Source of the DNA: an uncultured Oscillospiraceae bacterium
GTDB lineage: Bacteria > Bacillota > Clostridia > Oscillospirales > Oscillospiraceae
Direction of reading: 5' to 3'
Length of the DNA stretch: 42,979 nucleotides
Assembly: GCA_910587345.1 (NCBI GenBank)
Contig: CAJUKH010000003.1
Coordinates: 1-42,979 of the forward strand
The notes under the pieces were generated by a model, which worked only from the letters and a program-made list of their open reading frames with translations, ran no database searches and was not told the origin of the DNA. Position 1 is the stretch's first letter. Each line of letters opens with the position of its first letter. This document shows, in pieces, positions 14,287-23,663 of this stretch. Position numbers and translations under genes: made by a program.

Positions 14287-15201
14287 CTACACCCCCAAAT
14301 ACAGCGGTGTATAAAACAGCCGCACATCCAGATTTGTATAGTTGGTATCCGCATCATATTCCAGATAGTTATTGCCGACCGCAAGCTCGAACGGTTCCGA
14401 TAGCCTGTCGATTTTCTGATAGATATTGACTCCGTTCAGTTCTATTACCTGGTGGCGGATATTGGTATCCACCAGGAGAACGTCCCCTTGTTCCATGGCC
14501 ACTTTCACCCGGACAAAAAGGCCGCTGCCTACATGCGTTATCTTAGGATTCGTGCAGGGACCTCTCTCGGCTATGAACTGAATCTGCACTCCTGTAGGCA
14601 CATCACCGTCATTCGGCAGCAATACCTCTTTCGTGAGCGTCCGGTATCCGGTGATCTGGCCTGGAAGAGTAAGCCCCTTGTATGGTTCCGGTACAGATAC
14701 TTTCTTTTTTACCACCCTCCACGGAAAAGCAATGTGCTTACTTATGTCTGCCATGTTCTGTCCGAAGTTGTCTATATTTTTCCAAAAAGGGTCAGCGCAT
14801 TTCAGATCAACGACAATGGCAAGGTGGTTATGAACGTTGTTTGTGGCTACAAAATTCCAGCCCTCTAACTCATATTCGATATTCCGCCTTGTGCCGCTGT
14901 GGTTTATGGTCATTTTCCCGGCATACTTCGGATTGAAAAATTTTATGATCCTCTGCCGGTTTACCTCATTGTTTCTGTCGTCTCTTAATTCTGCCTCAAT
15001 ATGGATGGGGCGGCTTTTAATCCGTTTCCCATCCATAGTAGAACCGTCCACCAGGGCATTGTCGGTGAGGTTTAATTCCAGGTCAGAAGATTCAAGACCT
15101 GTTATCTTCGTGATTCCGAACTCACGCTTTTCTCTGTTCGGTGACATGCCAAACGTGAGCGTCCGGCCGTTACATTCCAGAGTAAAATCAATAAAATTCA
15201 C
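14287..15201 (-). CDS. Distal tail protein (Dit)
   Basis: 304 residues from GTG 15201, which overlaps the tape-measure stop; AGGAGG is 9 nt upstream. Starts MNFIDFTLECNGRTLTFGMSP and includes the GKMTINHSGTRRN and YLEYDADTNYTN parts typical of siphovirus distal tail proteins. Dit forms the hexameric ring joining the tail tube to the baseplate. Order tape measure, Dit, Gp37-like is standard. Confidence 0.85.
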   Translation of the reverse strand: MNFIDFTLECNGRTLTFGMSPNREKREFGITKITGLESSDLELNLTDNALVDGSTMDGKRIKSRPIHIEAELRDDRNNEVNRQRIIKFFNPKYAGKMTINHSGTRRNIEYELEGWNFVATNNVHNHLAIVVDLKCADPFWKNIDNFGQNMADISKHIAFPWRVVKKKVSVPEPYKGLTLPGQITGYRTLTKEVLLPNDGDVPTGVQIQFIAERGPCTNPKITHVGSGLFVRVKVAMEQGDVLLVDTNIRHQVIELNGVNIYQKIDRLSEPFELAVGNNYLEYDADTNYTNLDVRLFYTPLYLGV

Positions 15202-18200
15202 TACTTCACACCTCCTAACAATTTCCTGGCGGCCTCTCTTTGTGCCTTGCTTGCCTCCGCAGGAGACACAACCGGTACATGATAGTTGTTTTCCTGTTCT
15301 ATGTGCTGGTCGATATAGGTATCTCCGCCGCCCTTTGGATAGTCCGTGTCGGCGTCATGCTCTGCTTTGGCTCTGGTCCGTACCGTGATGCCTCCGGTTT
15401 CAATGGCAACCGCCGTCTGCATCCGGCTTGCCAGCTCTTCCATTTCTGAATCTACCTGGTTCTGCAGGTCCGGCATGGCCTTTTCCATGCCTACCCCGAT
15501 TCCGGGAGGAATCCACCGGCCTACTTCCTGGGCGAATACCTTTGACGGTGATTCGATTCCCAGCGCATCTTTCGCGCCCTGGAATAAGCTGTCTGCCAGG
15601 CTCTTCACCTTGTCTACAAGCCAGTTCCAGCCGGAAGAAATGCCGTTCCAGATTCCGGTTACGATATTGGAGCCGATTTCCTTAAATTTGTCGGGGAGGC
15701 TCTTCACCCCGTCTACCAGGTTCGTTACAAACCCCTGCGCCGCTGCGGTTGCCTTTGCTTTCAGATCGGCGCCGAACTGAATCACTTTTGTAATCGTGTT
15801 GGTCAGCCACGTCCAGATTTTTCCGGGCAACTGTTGGAACCACTCGACTACTTTGTTAATGGCGTTCTGTGCTGCGGAACTGGCGGCCGCCAGCAGATTT
15901 GTACCCCACTGTATGACCTTATTGACAGTGCTTACAAGCCAGTTCCAGACTTTCCCCGGCAATTCAGAGAAAAACTGAACCACGGCATTGATCGTATTTG
16001 TCACCCATGTAGAGGCTGTGTTATACAGGTTGATTCCCCACTGTATGACTTTGTTCACCGTATCGACCAGCCACGTCCAGATTTTTCCGGGCAATTCGGA
16101 GAAGAATGTTACAATTTCGTCTATGATGCGGGGAACTTCGGTTGTCACCCAATTATAGAGGTCGATTCCCCACTTAATCACCGTACCTATCGCATAGCCC
16201 AGCCAGTAGGCTATTTTGTTCGGCAATTCACAAATAAATGTGATGATATTGTTTATAAAATTGCTAGCCGTCTCGATTGCAGACGCCAGCATTTCAGCTC
16301 CCCAGGCTTTGACCTTTGAAATCGTGTCAGTCAGCCATGTGCTGATTCGCCCCGGCAATTCGGAGAAGAATGTTACAACCTGGTCTACCAGATTTTTCAC
16401 AGTGCCGGGAATGGACTTGAAGAAATCGGCTATTGCAGAGCCCAGATTTTTGAAGAAATCAACTATCTGCGTCCAGTGATCCTTTATCACCACCACCAGG
16501 GAGGCAACCGCCGCAACGATTCCGGCTACCACGGCCGCAACCAACGCTGGCGCTCCGAGTATGACAGCTCCTACTGCGGCTATGGCAATGCCTATCACCA
16601 TTAAAATTTCTTTCAGCCAGCTAAAGCCGTTTTTCAGCATGTCGAAGAAATTCGTTATGGCCATGATTGCGCCGCCGATTATTGCGGCCACACCGCCGAC
16701 CGTGGAGCCTATGCTGGCTATCACGGATTTCACGGTGGAGAATACGGAACCTATCTTAGATATGATTCCGGCCAGCTTTGGAAATTCCAGCGCAAGGACT
16801 TCCGAAAACGTCCCTGCGCCCCCGGACAGGAGCTGGAATCCCTCTACCAGCTTAGGCACAACTCCGATTGCTGCCTTTATACCGCCAGACAGGGAATTTA
16901 TTGCGGTAACAACGCCTTTGATATTGGCTGCCGCCGCCTTTGCCGTGTGCATTGTGACCATGGCCGCCGCTATGGTTCCTATCGCTTTTCCCAGGGCCTC
17001 TAAAGTCGCAGGGTCGGCCTCGCTCAAAGCGCCGAATATGCCCTCTGCTATGCTGACAACCCCGGATAAAATCGGCTCCAGGGTAGAAGTGAATCCCTCG
17101 AACAATCCACTCAAAAATGCGCCCAGAGACGGGAACTCTTCGCTGATCCCCTGAATAATGCCCTCTATAATGCGTTTACCGGCGTCTATGAAATCCGGCG
17201 CCCAGTCGATTATGCACTCTACGATATCCCCCGCACACCGGGCGGCTGCCTGTGCAATTTGCGGGGCTCCCTCTGCCAGTCCGTCAGCCATTTTACCGGC
17301 CAGGACAATAGCCGTAGTCCAGATATCATCCGCACATGAGAAAAAGCCTGTCACCAGTGCGGTAATCAGGCTTGACGCCGCATCACCGATTGACGGGCTG
17401 CTTTTCAGCGAATCGCAGAACGAACTTACAAGGCTCGTTGCCGCATTTATCAAATCAGGAGCCGCATTTGCAACGCTCTCCACGATCCGGGAGAGTATGC
17501 TGCCGAAAGTAGTTACCAGGCTGTCAAGTCCTCCGTCATTGAAAGACTCCTGGAGCTCCTGTATCATTTCCTGTGCGGTTTTTACAATTTCCATACAAGG
17601 GGCTTGCATATTCTCATAAAGAGAAATAGCCAGGCCCTCAACCCCGGATTTAAGGATTGTGATCTGCCCCTGTAAATTATCGCTCATGGTCTCGGCCATT
17701 CTTGCGGCCGCACCGTCACAATTATAGATAGACCTCTCTAATTTTTTGAAATCATCATCAGAGGCATTTACAATGGCCAGCAGTCCGGACATTGCCTCCT
17801 GGCCTGCCAGGGAGGACGCCAGCTCTGCCGCCTCTGCCTCCGAAAGACCGTTGAATCCGTTCCGCAGGTCTGTCATGACTTCATTCAGGCTTTTCATTTT
17901 CCCGTTATCGTCAGTGAGGGAAATTCCCAGCCTGTTCATAGCGCTCTGGACTTCCTTTGTAGGCTTCGTGAGCCTGCTCATCATGGAGCGGAGGGCGGTA
18001 CCAGCACTTGAACCCTTTATTCCGGCATTGGCCATGAGGCCGATTGCCAGTGCCGTATCTTCGGCTGTATATCCTAAAGCGCCGGCAACGGGAGCCACAT
18101 ATTTAAACGTCTCTCCCATCATGCCAACGTTCGTATTTGCGTTTGAAGATGCCTGTGCCAGAACGTCCGAGAAATGCCCTGCGTCACTGGCTTTCATGCC

Positions 18201-18647
18201 AAATGCGGTGAGGGCGTCAGTCACGATATCGGAAGTGGTGGCCAAATCCTCTCCGGATGCGGCCGCAAGGCTCATGATACCCTCGATACCGTTCAGCATA
18301 TCCTCCGTTTTCCACCCCGCCATAGCCATATACTCAAATGCGGCGGCGGATTCCGTTGCGGAGAATTTTGTGGTGGAGCCCATTTCCTTTGCCTTTTCGG
18401 TCAGTTTTTCCAGCTCCTGACCGGAGGCACCAGAGATAGCTGCCACTTTCGACATTCCGCTCTCGAAGTCGGAACCGATTTTGATAGCGGCTCCTCCTAA
18501 GCCTGCGATTGCGGTCATACTCCCTTTGAGGATGTCACTGGTTGCTTTCAGGCCCTTTTGTGCGATTTCCCCGATAGAACTTATCCCTTTTTGGAACCCG
18601 CTTGAATCTATCAGGGTATCAAATTTAAGAGTGCCATCACTAGCCAA
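15201..18647 (-). CDS. Tail tape measure protein
   Basis: About 1148 residues. TTG 18647 (MASDGTLKFDTLIDSSGFQKG) is favoured over GTG 18656 because GAGAGGTG lies about 7 nt before it. The N-terminal 300 residues match TP901-type tape measure proteins (ETFKYVAPVAGALGY, GIKGSSAGTALRSMMSRL). The middle has long Ala/Gly/Ile-rich hydrophobic helices. Residues about 766-990 are six tandem repeats of about 42-44 residues with core LPGKIWTWLxxTxxKVIQWG. The protein sets tail length and is ejected with the DNA. No lytic domain is recognised. Confidence 0.93.
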   Translation of the reverse strand: MASDGTLKFDTLIDSSGFQKGISSIGEIAQKGLKATSDILKGSMTAIAGLGGAAIKIGSDFESGMSKVAAISGASGQELEKLTEKAKEMGSTTKFSATESAAAFEYMAMAGWKTEDMLNGIEGIMSLAAASGEDLATTSDIVTDALTAFGMKASDAGHFSDVLAQASSNANTNVGMMGETFKYVAPVAGALGYTAEDTALAIGLMANAGIKGSSAGTALRSMMSRLTKPTKEVQSAMNRLGISLTDDNGKMKSLNEVMTDLRNGFNGLSEAEAAELASSLAGQEAMSGLLAIVNASDDDFKKLERSIYNCDGAAARMAETMSDNLQGQITILKSGVEGLAISLYENMQAPCMEIVKTAQEMIQELQESFNDGGLDSLVTTFGSILSRIVESVANAAPDLINAATSLVSSFCDSLKSSPSIGDAASSLITALVTGFFSCADDIWTTAIVLAGKMADGLAEGAPQIAQAAARCAGDIVECIIDWAPDFIDAGKRIIEGIIQGISEEFPSLGAFLSGLFEGFTSTLEPILSGVVSIAEGIFGALSEADPATLEALGKAIGTIAAAMVTMHTAKAAAANIKGVVTAINSLSGGIKAAIGVVPKLVEGFQLLSGGAGTFSEVLALEFPKLAGIISKIGSVFSTVKSVIASIGSTVGGVAAIIGGAIMAITNFFDMLKNGFSWLKEILMVIGIAIAAVGAVILGAPALVAAVVAGIVAAVASLVVVIKDHWTQIVDFFKNLGSAIADFFKSIPGTVKNLVDQVVTFFSELPGRISTWLTDTISKVKAWGAEMLASAIETASNFINNIITFICELPNKIAYWLGYAIGTVIKWGIDLYNWVTTEVPRIIDEIVTFFSELPGKIWTWLVDTVNKVIQWGINLYNTASTWVTNTINAVVQFFSELPGKVWNWLVSTVNKVIQWGTNLLAAASSAAQNAINKVVEWFQQLPGKIWTWLTNTITKVIQFGADLKAKATAAAQGFVTNLVDGVKSLPDKFKEIGSNIVTGIWNGISSGWNWLVDKVKSLADSLFQGAKDALGIESPSKVFAQEVGRWIPPGIGVGMEKAMPDLQNQVDSEMEELASRMQTAVAIETGGITVRTRAKAEHDADTDYPKGGGDTYIDQHIEQENNYHVPVVSPAEASKAQREAARKLLGGVK

Positions 18648-18704
18648 TGTTCTCACCTCTCTTTCATGGTCAGAAATCCTCGGCTCGTAATGGCACTACC
18701 AGAT

Positions 18705-18866
18705 TTACTTGATCTGCTTTCCTTTTTCTATTTTCAGTTCAAAAACAGCGTGACAGTTCCGGCCCTTACACCGTAACATCACGCCTTTGCACTCCGCCTG
18801 GTCTGTATACCAGAACGGCATTATATACCCGCACTCCGGGCACTCCACCCGGACGGTGTTTTTCAT
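18705..18866 (-). CDS. Small zinc-ribbon protein (Com-like)
   Basis: 53 residues from ATG 18866 to TAA 18705. Four cysteines in two groups (VECPECGYIMP and LRCKGRNCHAVFELK) form a zinc ribbon like the phage Mu Com family, whose founder activates translation of mom mRNA. It is inserted between the Gp15 and tape measure genes, a place where small ribbons are often found in Clostridia phages. Similarity to Com rests on the Cys pattern only. Confidence 0.7.
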   Translation of the reverse strand: MKNTVRVECPECGYIMPFWYTDQAECKGVMLRCKGRNCHAVFELKIEKGKQIK

Positions 18867-18888
18867 CTTTTCAATATCCAGTCACCCC

Positions 18889-19494
18889 CTACAATATCCC
18901 TTCCACATTTCCGCCGTTCAAGAGTGCGTTCTGTATGGCGGTCTGCCTATCGTCCTCCGTTTTTGACAAGGGCAGCGCATACAGGCGCTTCATCTTCTTG
19001 TAGAAGTCTTTCTGCTCTTTTGGCATCTTGTCATTGATATCTATGCTGCGGTACTCCATAGCCCGGACAAACTCGCAATCCTTTGGCAAGGAATTGAAGA
19101 GGAACCGGAACCTCCACCAGTGCATGTACCGGGTATCCTGGAGGTCAATTTGGTATGCCAGGAGAAAAGCCGCATATATAAGCCCGGCGTCATGCTCAAA
19201 AGAGTACACCGGGCTTTTCCCCCGTCTGGCGGCCATGCGCTTTTGGATTGTGGTTTCTTCCTTGCCGCACCGGTAAAACCACAAAGCGGTATCAACGGCC
19301 GCACTTAAATCACCTGGAATCACCGGATAATACAGGGCCAGACCTTTTCTCACCTTTTCTTTGGAGCTTAGGCTGTTATCCTGCATCATCAGCTCGAAGA
19401 GGATAGAGTTTCGGAAATTTGTCCGGATTTCGTACCTCTTCCCGTTCACTTCCGCCTGGTCGGGGTAATCAATATCGTCAATCAGGATATTCAA
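18889..19494 (-). CDS. Gp15 family tail assembly protein
   Basis: 201 residues from TTG 19494, overlapping the previous stop by 4 nt. Starts MNILIDDIDYPD and contains RTNFRNSILFELMMQD and YMHWWRFRFLFNSLP, typical of the bacteriophage Gp15 family found just upstream of tape measure genes. By position it is the second part of the tail assembly chaperone pair. A programmed frameshift with the 145-aa gene is possible but no clear slippery site was identified. Confidence 0.85.
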   Translation of the reverse strand: MNILIDDIDYPDQAEVNGKRYEIRTNFRNSILFELMMQDNSLSSKEKVRKGLALYYPVIPGDLSAAVDTALWFYRCGKEETTIQKRMAARRGKSPVYSFEHDAGLIYAAFLLAYQIDLQDTRYMHWWRFRFLFNSLPKDCEFVRAMEYRSIDINDKMPKEQKDFYKKMKRLYALPLSKTEDDRQTAIQNALLNGGNVEGIL

Positions 19495-19928
19495 TGTCTG
19501 TGTTTCTTTCCGTTCTTACTGCCTGCGGCGTAATGCTGGTAATTCCGGGAGCCCTGTTTCTGTGCCTGACGGTTATCTCTTTCCGTCTGGCGTCTCTCTG
19601 CCCGGTTGGGGGTGTATTTATCCTCGATCTTATCAAGCTCTTCCCTGGCACTCATGGCACCCTGGGCCACGATACCGAAAGCCTCCATATGGTCACGGAT
19701 ATTCGCCTTTCCTTTGAAAATCTTCTGGGCAGTGCCGGAGCCAAACACGGCATCAAAGAAATTATCCACGATCTGGCACTGAATCCGGAGAGCGTCAGCG
19801 GTGCTCTTGCCCTCGTACTGCGTGGGCTCCTTGATATCCTCTGCCACTTTCGCATTTTCCCGCTCGTATACTTCCAACTGATCTGCGTCAAAAAAATCGT
19901 ATTCAAGCTCTACGCCAAAAATATTCAT
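19491..19928 (-). CDS. Tail assembly chaperone-type protein
   Basis: 145 residues from ATG 19928. Starts MNIFGVELEYDFFDADQ, acidic N-terminal two-thirds and a basic tail with RAERRQTERDNRQAQKQG. Position between major tail protein and Gp15 is that of the tail assembly chaperone gene that coats the tape measure before tube assembly. Family call is from order and composition. Confidence 0.75.
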   Translation of the reverse strand: MNIFGVELEYDFFDADQLEVYERENAKVAEDIKEPTQYEGKSTADALRIQCQIVDNFFDAVFGSGTAQKIFKGKANIRDHMEAFGIVAQGAMSAREELDKIEDKYTPNRAERRQTERDNRQAQKQGSRNYQHYAAGSKNGKKHRH

Positions 19929-19989
19929 ATATCATTCCTCCTGTTGATTAAACTCTGGTTACATGAAAAGGGAGCCTTTACGACTCCCC

Positions 19990-20541
19990 CTATACTGTCT
20001 CGCCGCCTCCCGGCGTGGTTGCCTCGGTATTGCCCGCAAGCGGGGTGAATACCTTTGTCTCCGTGTTGAACGTACCGTTGATAGGATCACCGACTGCGTT
20101 CAGGTTCCCGGCAACGGCAATTTCATCTTCTCCGCTGATGCTCGTGATCTCCGCAGATACCGTGAAAAGCCTTGCGGCAAACTCATTCTGCTTATCAGGC
20201 ACCTTATCCCACAGCTCCACCCTCACATACTGAAATTCAGCGTCAGAGCCGGTACAGTGATTCCGGCCTACATTGTAGAGGGCCAGAACCGCCTCTTGCT
20301 GGATGATAAGGTCAGATTCAAACGGGAATACGGTCTCGTAGCTGGTAATCGAAGAGGAACTTGCCGCCTCATTGACGTACTTCTTTTTGGAAGTCTGCGC
20401 CCCAGGGTTTTCATCCAGCGTGGTAAAGCCGGTCCCCATGAGCACGAAAGACGGATTCTCCGTATCCTGGATGTTCAGATAGTCCGCAAACTCGTGGCGC
20501 TTTGTCACGTTTCTACTCCTGTCTTTCTTGTCTGCTGACAT
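19990..20541 (-). CDS. Major tail (tube) protein
   Basis: 183 residues from ATG 20541. Contains YLNIQDTENPSFVLMGTGF, KKKYVNEAASSSSITSYE and VFPFESDLIIQQEAV, typical of phage major tail proteins that stack as hexamers into the tail tube. It has a Gly/Thr/Pro-rich C-terminal end. It follows the tail-completion gene and precedes the chaperone, as expected. Confidence 0.85.
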   Translation of the reverse strand: MSADKKDRSRNVTKRHEFADYLNIQDTENPSFVLMGTGFTTLDENPGAQTSKKKYVNEAASSSSITSYETVFPFESDLIIQQEAVLALYNVGRNHCTGSDAEFQYVRVELWDKVPDKQNEFAARLFTVSAEITSISGEDEIAVAGNLNAVGDPINGTFNTETKVFTPLAGNTEATTPGGGETV

Positions 20542-20545
20542 AATT

Positions 20546-20983
20546 TCATGCCTCCTTTACTTTTTCTTTGAAATATTTCAGCCTTAATTGTATCTGGTAC
20601 CTTGCGTGTTTTCCTGATTCCCCATGCAGATACCCGGAAGAAATGACCTGCAATTCCTCCGCCTCCATGCCCTCCGGAAGTTCCGGGAGATTGCCGGATT
20701 CGTTCTGTGTTTCCACCCACTCCGAAAACCTCTCATAAAAGGCACTGTTCTCAATGTTCTGCTGGCGTTCCTGGCTGTAGAACTCCTTAGAACCAAAAGC
20801 GAAGAGGTACTGCCGGACGCTGTCACCATTCGTATACTTCTTGATGATAGGGTCGCACGGCAATACCTCTATTGCGTACTCAATCGGTTTCTCCCCCAGG
20901 AAATCCACCCGGAGGCACCCGTCTTTCAGCATGTCGCATTTAAGGAAGTATTCTTCCAGCGACTTAATGATTGAATTTGCCAC
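20546..20983 (-). CDS. Tail terminator/minor capsid-type protein
   Basis: 145 residues from ATG 20983 (MANSIIKSLEEYFLKCDML...). The pattern resembles the minor-capsid C-terminal family that acts as tail terminator in A118-like phages: an N-terminal helix, GEKPIEYAIEVLPCDPIIKKY, and QEYxFAFGSKEF-like strands (QYLFAFGSKEFYSQ). The place between the Gp10-like gene and the major tail gene supports a head-tail joining role. Confidence 0.75.
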   Translation of the reverse strand: MANSIIKSLEEYFLKCDMLKDGCLRVDFLGEKPIEYAIEVLPCDPIIKKYTNGDSVRQYLFAFGSKEFYSQERQQNIENSAFYERFSEWVETQNESGNLPELPEGMEAEELQVISSGYLHGESGKHARYQIQLRLKYFKEKVKEA

Positions 20984-20995
20984 TTTTACTCCTTT

Positions 20996-21385
20996 CTACA
21001 CCAATTTTTGAGCCCCCGCCAAAATATCCTGTTTGTATGATACTTTCATGCGTTCAAACCACTTTGAACCCCTGTTCGCATCATAGGAGCGGCTTGTGGC
21101 CGTGTTGTAATACTGTTCTGCAGCATACGGGGCTATATACTGCACCAGGCCGCTACCGATTACTGTACCGAGCTTTCCGGATTTATCCAGCATACCGGTC
21201 TGGAAAGGGATAAGGGCGCTGCAATATCGCAGCACTTCGCTATCGACAAATACCTGCGCCCTCGAAAACCTCTTCGTCCTGGCCGGAGCGAAGTTTGGAT
21301 TCCAGGTCAGCTCCGCTCTTACCTCTCCCCCTCTGGTCGTGGTCTGGATAATCTGGCCTCTCGGTGTCTTGATCTGTATAGCCAT
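20996..21385 (-). CDS. Minor capsid / head-tail joining protein
   Basis: 129 residues from ATG 21385, which overlaps the previous stop as TAATG; the longer in-frame extension to 21418 is inside the upstream gene. Sequence features ARTKRFSRAQVFVDSEVLRYCSALIPFQTGMLDKS (partly quoted) and QYIAPYAAEQYYN match the small minor-capsid/HK97-gp10-like families. Likely a head-tail connector component. Confidence 0.8.
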   Translation of the reverse strand: MAIQIKTPRGQIIQTTTRGGEVRAELTWNPNFAPARTKRFSRAQVFVDSEVLRYCSALIPFQTGMLDKSGKLGTVIGSGLVQYIAPYAAEQYYNTATSRSYDANRGSKWFERMKVSYKQDILAGAQKLV

Positions 21386-21807
21386 TATTCGCCACCTATC
21401 CGCCAGTGCCTCATACATTCAGAACACCGGCTCCGATTGTCCGAGAAATTATCCACGGTAATCACATCCGGGTAATTCTGTTTCAGCTCCGTCTCCGTTG
21501 CCGTCTCACAATCGCAGAGGCCACGGATGATGATATCTCCACGCTGTATAGTCCAGTAGCCGGGAAATGTTTCATCATCCATGCCGGAATATTCCATTTG
21601 TTCAGCGTATGCTTTCCCGGAAGTGTCGGCAGTATCAGGAACCCGGATTGTGTAGGTATCCTTAACATTCCTGTCCTGGTTCCCGGATGATGTGCCTTTC
21701 CTGGAATAGAAACTGACGCCCCGTATCTGCGTTGCCACAAACTTTTCCGTCCGTTCTTCCCGCACATATCTCTTGTTGAAAATGGTAATGTCAGCATTGG
21801 TTGTCAT
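21385..21807 (-). CDS. Head closure-type protein
   Basis: 140 residues from ATG 21807. Begins MTTNADITIFNKRYV, continues with strand-rich sequence and a CSECMRHWRIGGE end. Its place after the gp6-like connector gene and before the Gp10-like gene is that of the head-closure protein. Overlaps its neighbours by 17 and 1 nt. Confidence 0.7.
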   Translation of the reverse strand: MTTNADITIFNKRYVREERTEKFVATQIRGVSFYSRKGTSSGNQDRNVKDTYTIRVPDTADTSGKAYAEQMEYSGMDDETFPGYWTIQRGDIIIRGLCDCETATETELKQNYPDVITVDNFSDNRSRCSECMRHWRIGGE

Positions 21808-22183
21808 ATTTCCGTGACCTCCCTCTGTGTAGCAGGCCGGTATCTGACAGGTAATTCTTTGCCACGCTGTATAGTTCGGCGCTCCTGGATGTTTCGGTGG
21901 AATCGCCGTAAGATACAGAGTAGCCGTCTATGTTTTCCGACCTGACTCCTGGCGTCTTTTTATCCTCACGGAAGTTGTACTCCGCCATTGCACAAATGGC
22001 GTCTTTTACTTCGTTGGGAATCTCCGGGAGCCTCTTAACCCGGCCAAAGGTTATCCGGTGCAAAAATGCCTCTGCCTTTTTCTCCAATGCGGGAAAAGAC
22101 GGTTCTGGTATGGCGGTGCCTAAAAAGGCTTTGGCGTAATACTCATAATCTACATATGGACTTTTTACAGCCTCATGGAGCAT
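21791..22183 (-). CDS. Gp6-like head-tail connector
   Basis: 130 residues from ATG 22183. Helical, with VKDAICAMAEYNFRED in the centre and ENIDGYSVSYGDSTETSRSAE near the C-terminus. The I-DGYSVSYG pattern is typical of HK97 gp6/SPP1 gp15-type connector proteins that bind the portal ring. Confidence 0.8.
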   Translation of the reverse strand: MLHEAVKSPYVDYEYYAKAFLGTAIPEPSFPALEKKAEAFLHRITFGRVKRLPEIPNEVKDAICAMAEYNFREDKKTPGVRSENIDGYSVSYGDSTETSRSAELYSVAKNYLSDTGLLHRGRSRKYDNQC

Positions 22184-22201
22184 TTCTATTCGCCTCCCTG
22201 T

Positions 22202-22657
22202 TTATTTATCTGCCTGCTTCGTTTTCGCCTCTTTCTTAGGCGTTTCTGCGGCTTTGGCCGCTTTCAGCTCCGCTTCAAGCTCTGCGATCCTCTTATCTGC
22301 GTTCTCTGCATAGGCGCTGGCCTCTGCCAGCTTGCCTTTCAGATCGGAGTTTTCAGCTTTCAGAGATTCATTCTCCGCCCTGGTGGTATTCACCAGATCC
22401 ATTCTGGCGCCGGACGCCGCCTCCGCCTCCCCTTTGGCCTTTTCCAGTTCCCCGGTCAGATAGGAAATGTGCTGGTCTGCGTCCTCCCTGGTCTTTTTCA
22501 GCTCCGCTTCAAGCTCCTGTACCCTCTTCTTGTGGTCCTGGGGAGCCTGCACCAGAGAGCCGTCCATGTTCTTCACGGTGTAGCCCATGCCGATATATTC
22601 ATCTTTCTTTTCATCAGCGATCCTTACTCTGCGGTTTGCCTTTTCAGCGAGTAACAT
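22202..22657 (-). CDS. Coiled-coil protein downstream of the capsid gene
   Basis: 151 residues. ATG 22657 (MLLAEKANRRVRIADEKKDEY) is favoured because GGAGGT lies about 8 nt upstream; the frame is open to 22672. Residues 10-40 resemble small head-decoration or connector-type N-termini, followed by about 85 residues of continuous coiled coil with Leu/Ala heptads and a lysine-rich tail. No firm family. Located between capsid and connector genes. Confidence 0.65.
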   Translation of the reverse strand: MLLAEKANRRVRIADEKKDEYIGMGYTVKNMDGSLVQAPQDHKKRVQELEAELKKTREDADQHISYLTGELEKAKGEAEAASGARMDLVNTTRAENESLKAENSDLKGKLAEASAYAENADKRIAELEAELKAAKAAETPKKEAKTKQADK

Positions 22658-22683
22658 ATCTTTTACCTCCATTTTTCAGATTA

Positions 22684-22713
22684 GGCTCCCACAGCATATT
22701 GCATGTAGGAGCC
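22684..22713 (-). promoter_or_regulatory. Hairpin just downstream of the major capsid gene
   Basis: On the minus strand GGCTCCTAC and GTGGGAGCC form a 9-bp stem around a 12-nt loop that may fold further (GCA/TGC). No T-run follows, so it looks more like an mRNA-stabilising or partial attenuation hairpin that favours capsid expression over the genes behind it. Confidence 0.55.
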
Positions 22714-22735
22714 CAGGTTTACAGGTGTGGAAGAA

Positions 22736-23632
22736 TCAGGCCGCCGCCTGCACATTAAAGCAAATGGCCTTTTTCTTCTTGTTGAGAATGAATACATCCT
22801 CGTAGGATTCCTCGAAGTACACCCACTTACCCTCGGAACCTGCGCTCGGCGGGTCAAGCTGGGAGAACTGGTAGGAAATCGGGGTGATGATAGCCAGCGG
22901 GTGAATGAGCGCCATTCTGATCTGACGGGCATCCTCGGTGGCTTTCCAGCCCTGGGTGAAGTCATACTTCGTTTTCATCAGCTCGGACGGAACGGATACG
23001 ATCTCAACCTCGTCAATACGGGAAATCTGACGTTTCAGGGTGGAGTTGTTGGTCTGCAAGTTCAGCGTCCGGGTGATCTCTTTTGCGTTCTTGATAACCT
23101 TGCTGATAGCAGGCGTCACATACAGGATTCTCCCGGATGCCGGTACCCTGGCATCATCCATGACCTGCATAAAGCTGTCGAACTCTTCCAGGATGTTGGT
23201 CTCCGTCAAATCCGTGGTGGATTCCGTCTCGCCCGCCTCTTTCCAGTCTGCAAAAATCTTAGAAATGGTGTAGCAGTCCATTTCAGGGAATTTCTGCTCG
23301 TCATTGTAGACACGGGTGATATTCTGGATAGACGCCACCTGGTTAGTCTGGTCAACATCCACAGGGTGTACCAGGGTAGACCATTTACGCTGATTAGTCA
23401 GCGTTTTCGGCTCCCAGGAGTTGTCATAGTTACGGGAGGCCGTCTGAATGGTATCCCTGTCGGAATCCACACGGCCGGTCGTTGTGATGGACGGAATCTC
23501 AATGGTCTTTGCGTTGATCCACTTGAAACGTCCGTTGTTGGGCGTAGAGTACAGAGCACCGAAGTACAGGACATACGGGAAATTCTGCTCCAACGCCTGC
23601 TGATAGTGTACTGCATAGTTTAAAGCTGCCAT
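22736..23632 (-). CDS. Major capsid protein
   Basis: 298 residues from ATG 23632. Starts MAALNYAVHYQQALEQNFP; contains KWINAKTIEIPSITTTGRVD, QRKWSTLVHPVDVDQTN and VSVPSELMKTKYDF, typical of the HK97-fold capsid proteins of the A118-like group. It follows the Gp20-type scaffold gene as expected. The protein forms the icosahedral shell. Confidence 0.9.
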   Translation of the reverse strand: MAALNYAVHYQQALEQNFPYVLYFGALYSTPNNGRFKWINAKTIEIPSITTTGRVDSDRDTIQTASRNYDNSWEPKTLTNQRKWSTLVHPVDVDQTNQVASIQNITRVYNDEQKFPEMDCYTISKIFADWKEAGETESTTDLTETNILEEFDSFMQVMDDARVPASGRILYVTPAISKVIKNAKEITRTLNLQTNNSTLKRQISRIDEVEIVSVPSELMKTKYDFTQGWKATEDARQIRMALIHPLAIITPISYQFSQLDPPSAGSEGKWVYFEESYEDVFILNKKKKAICFNVQAAA

Positions 23633-23663
23633 AGTGTTAAATCCTCCTTATGTTGTTTTGTTG

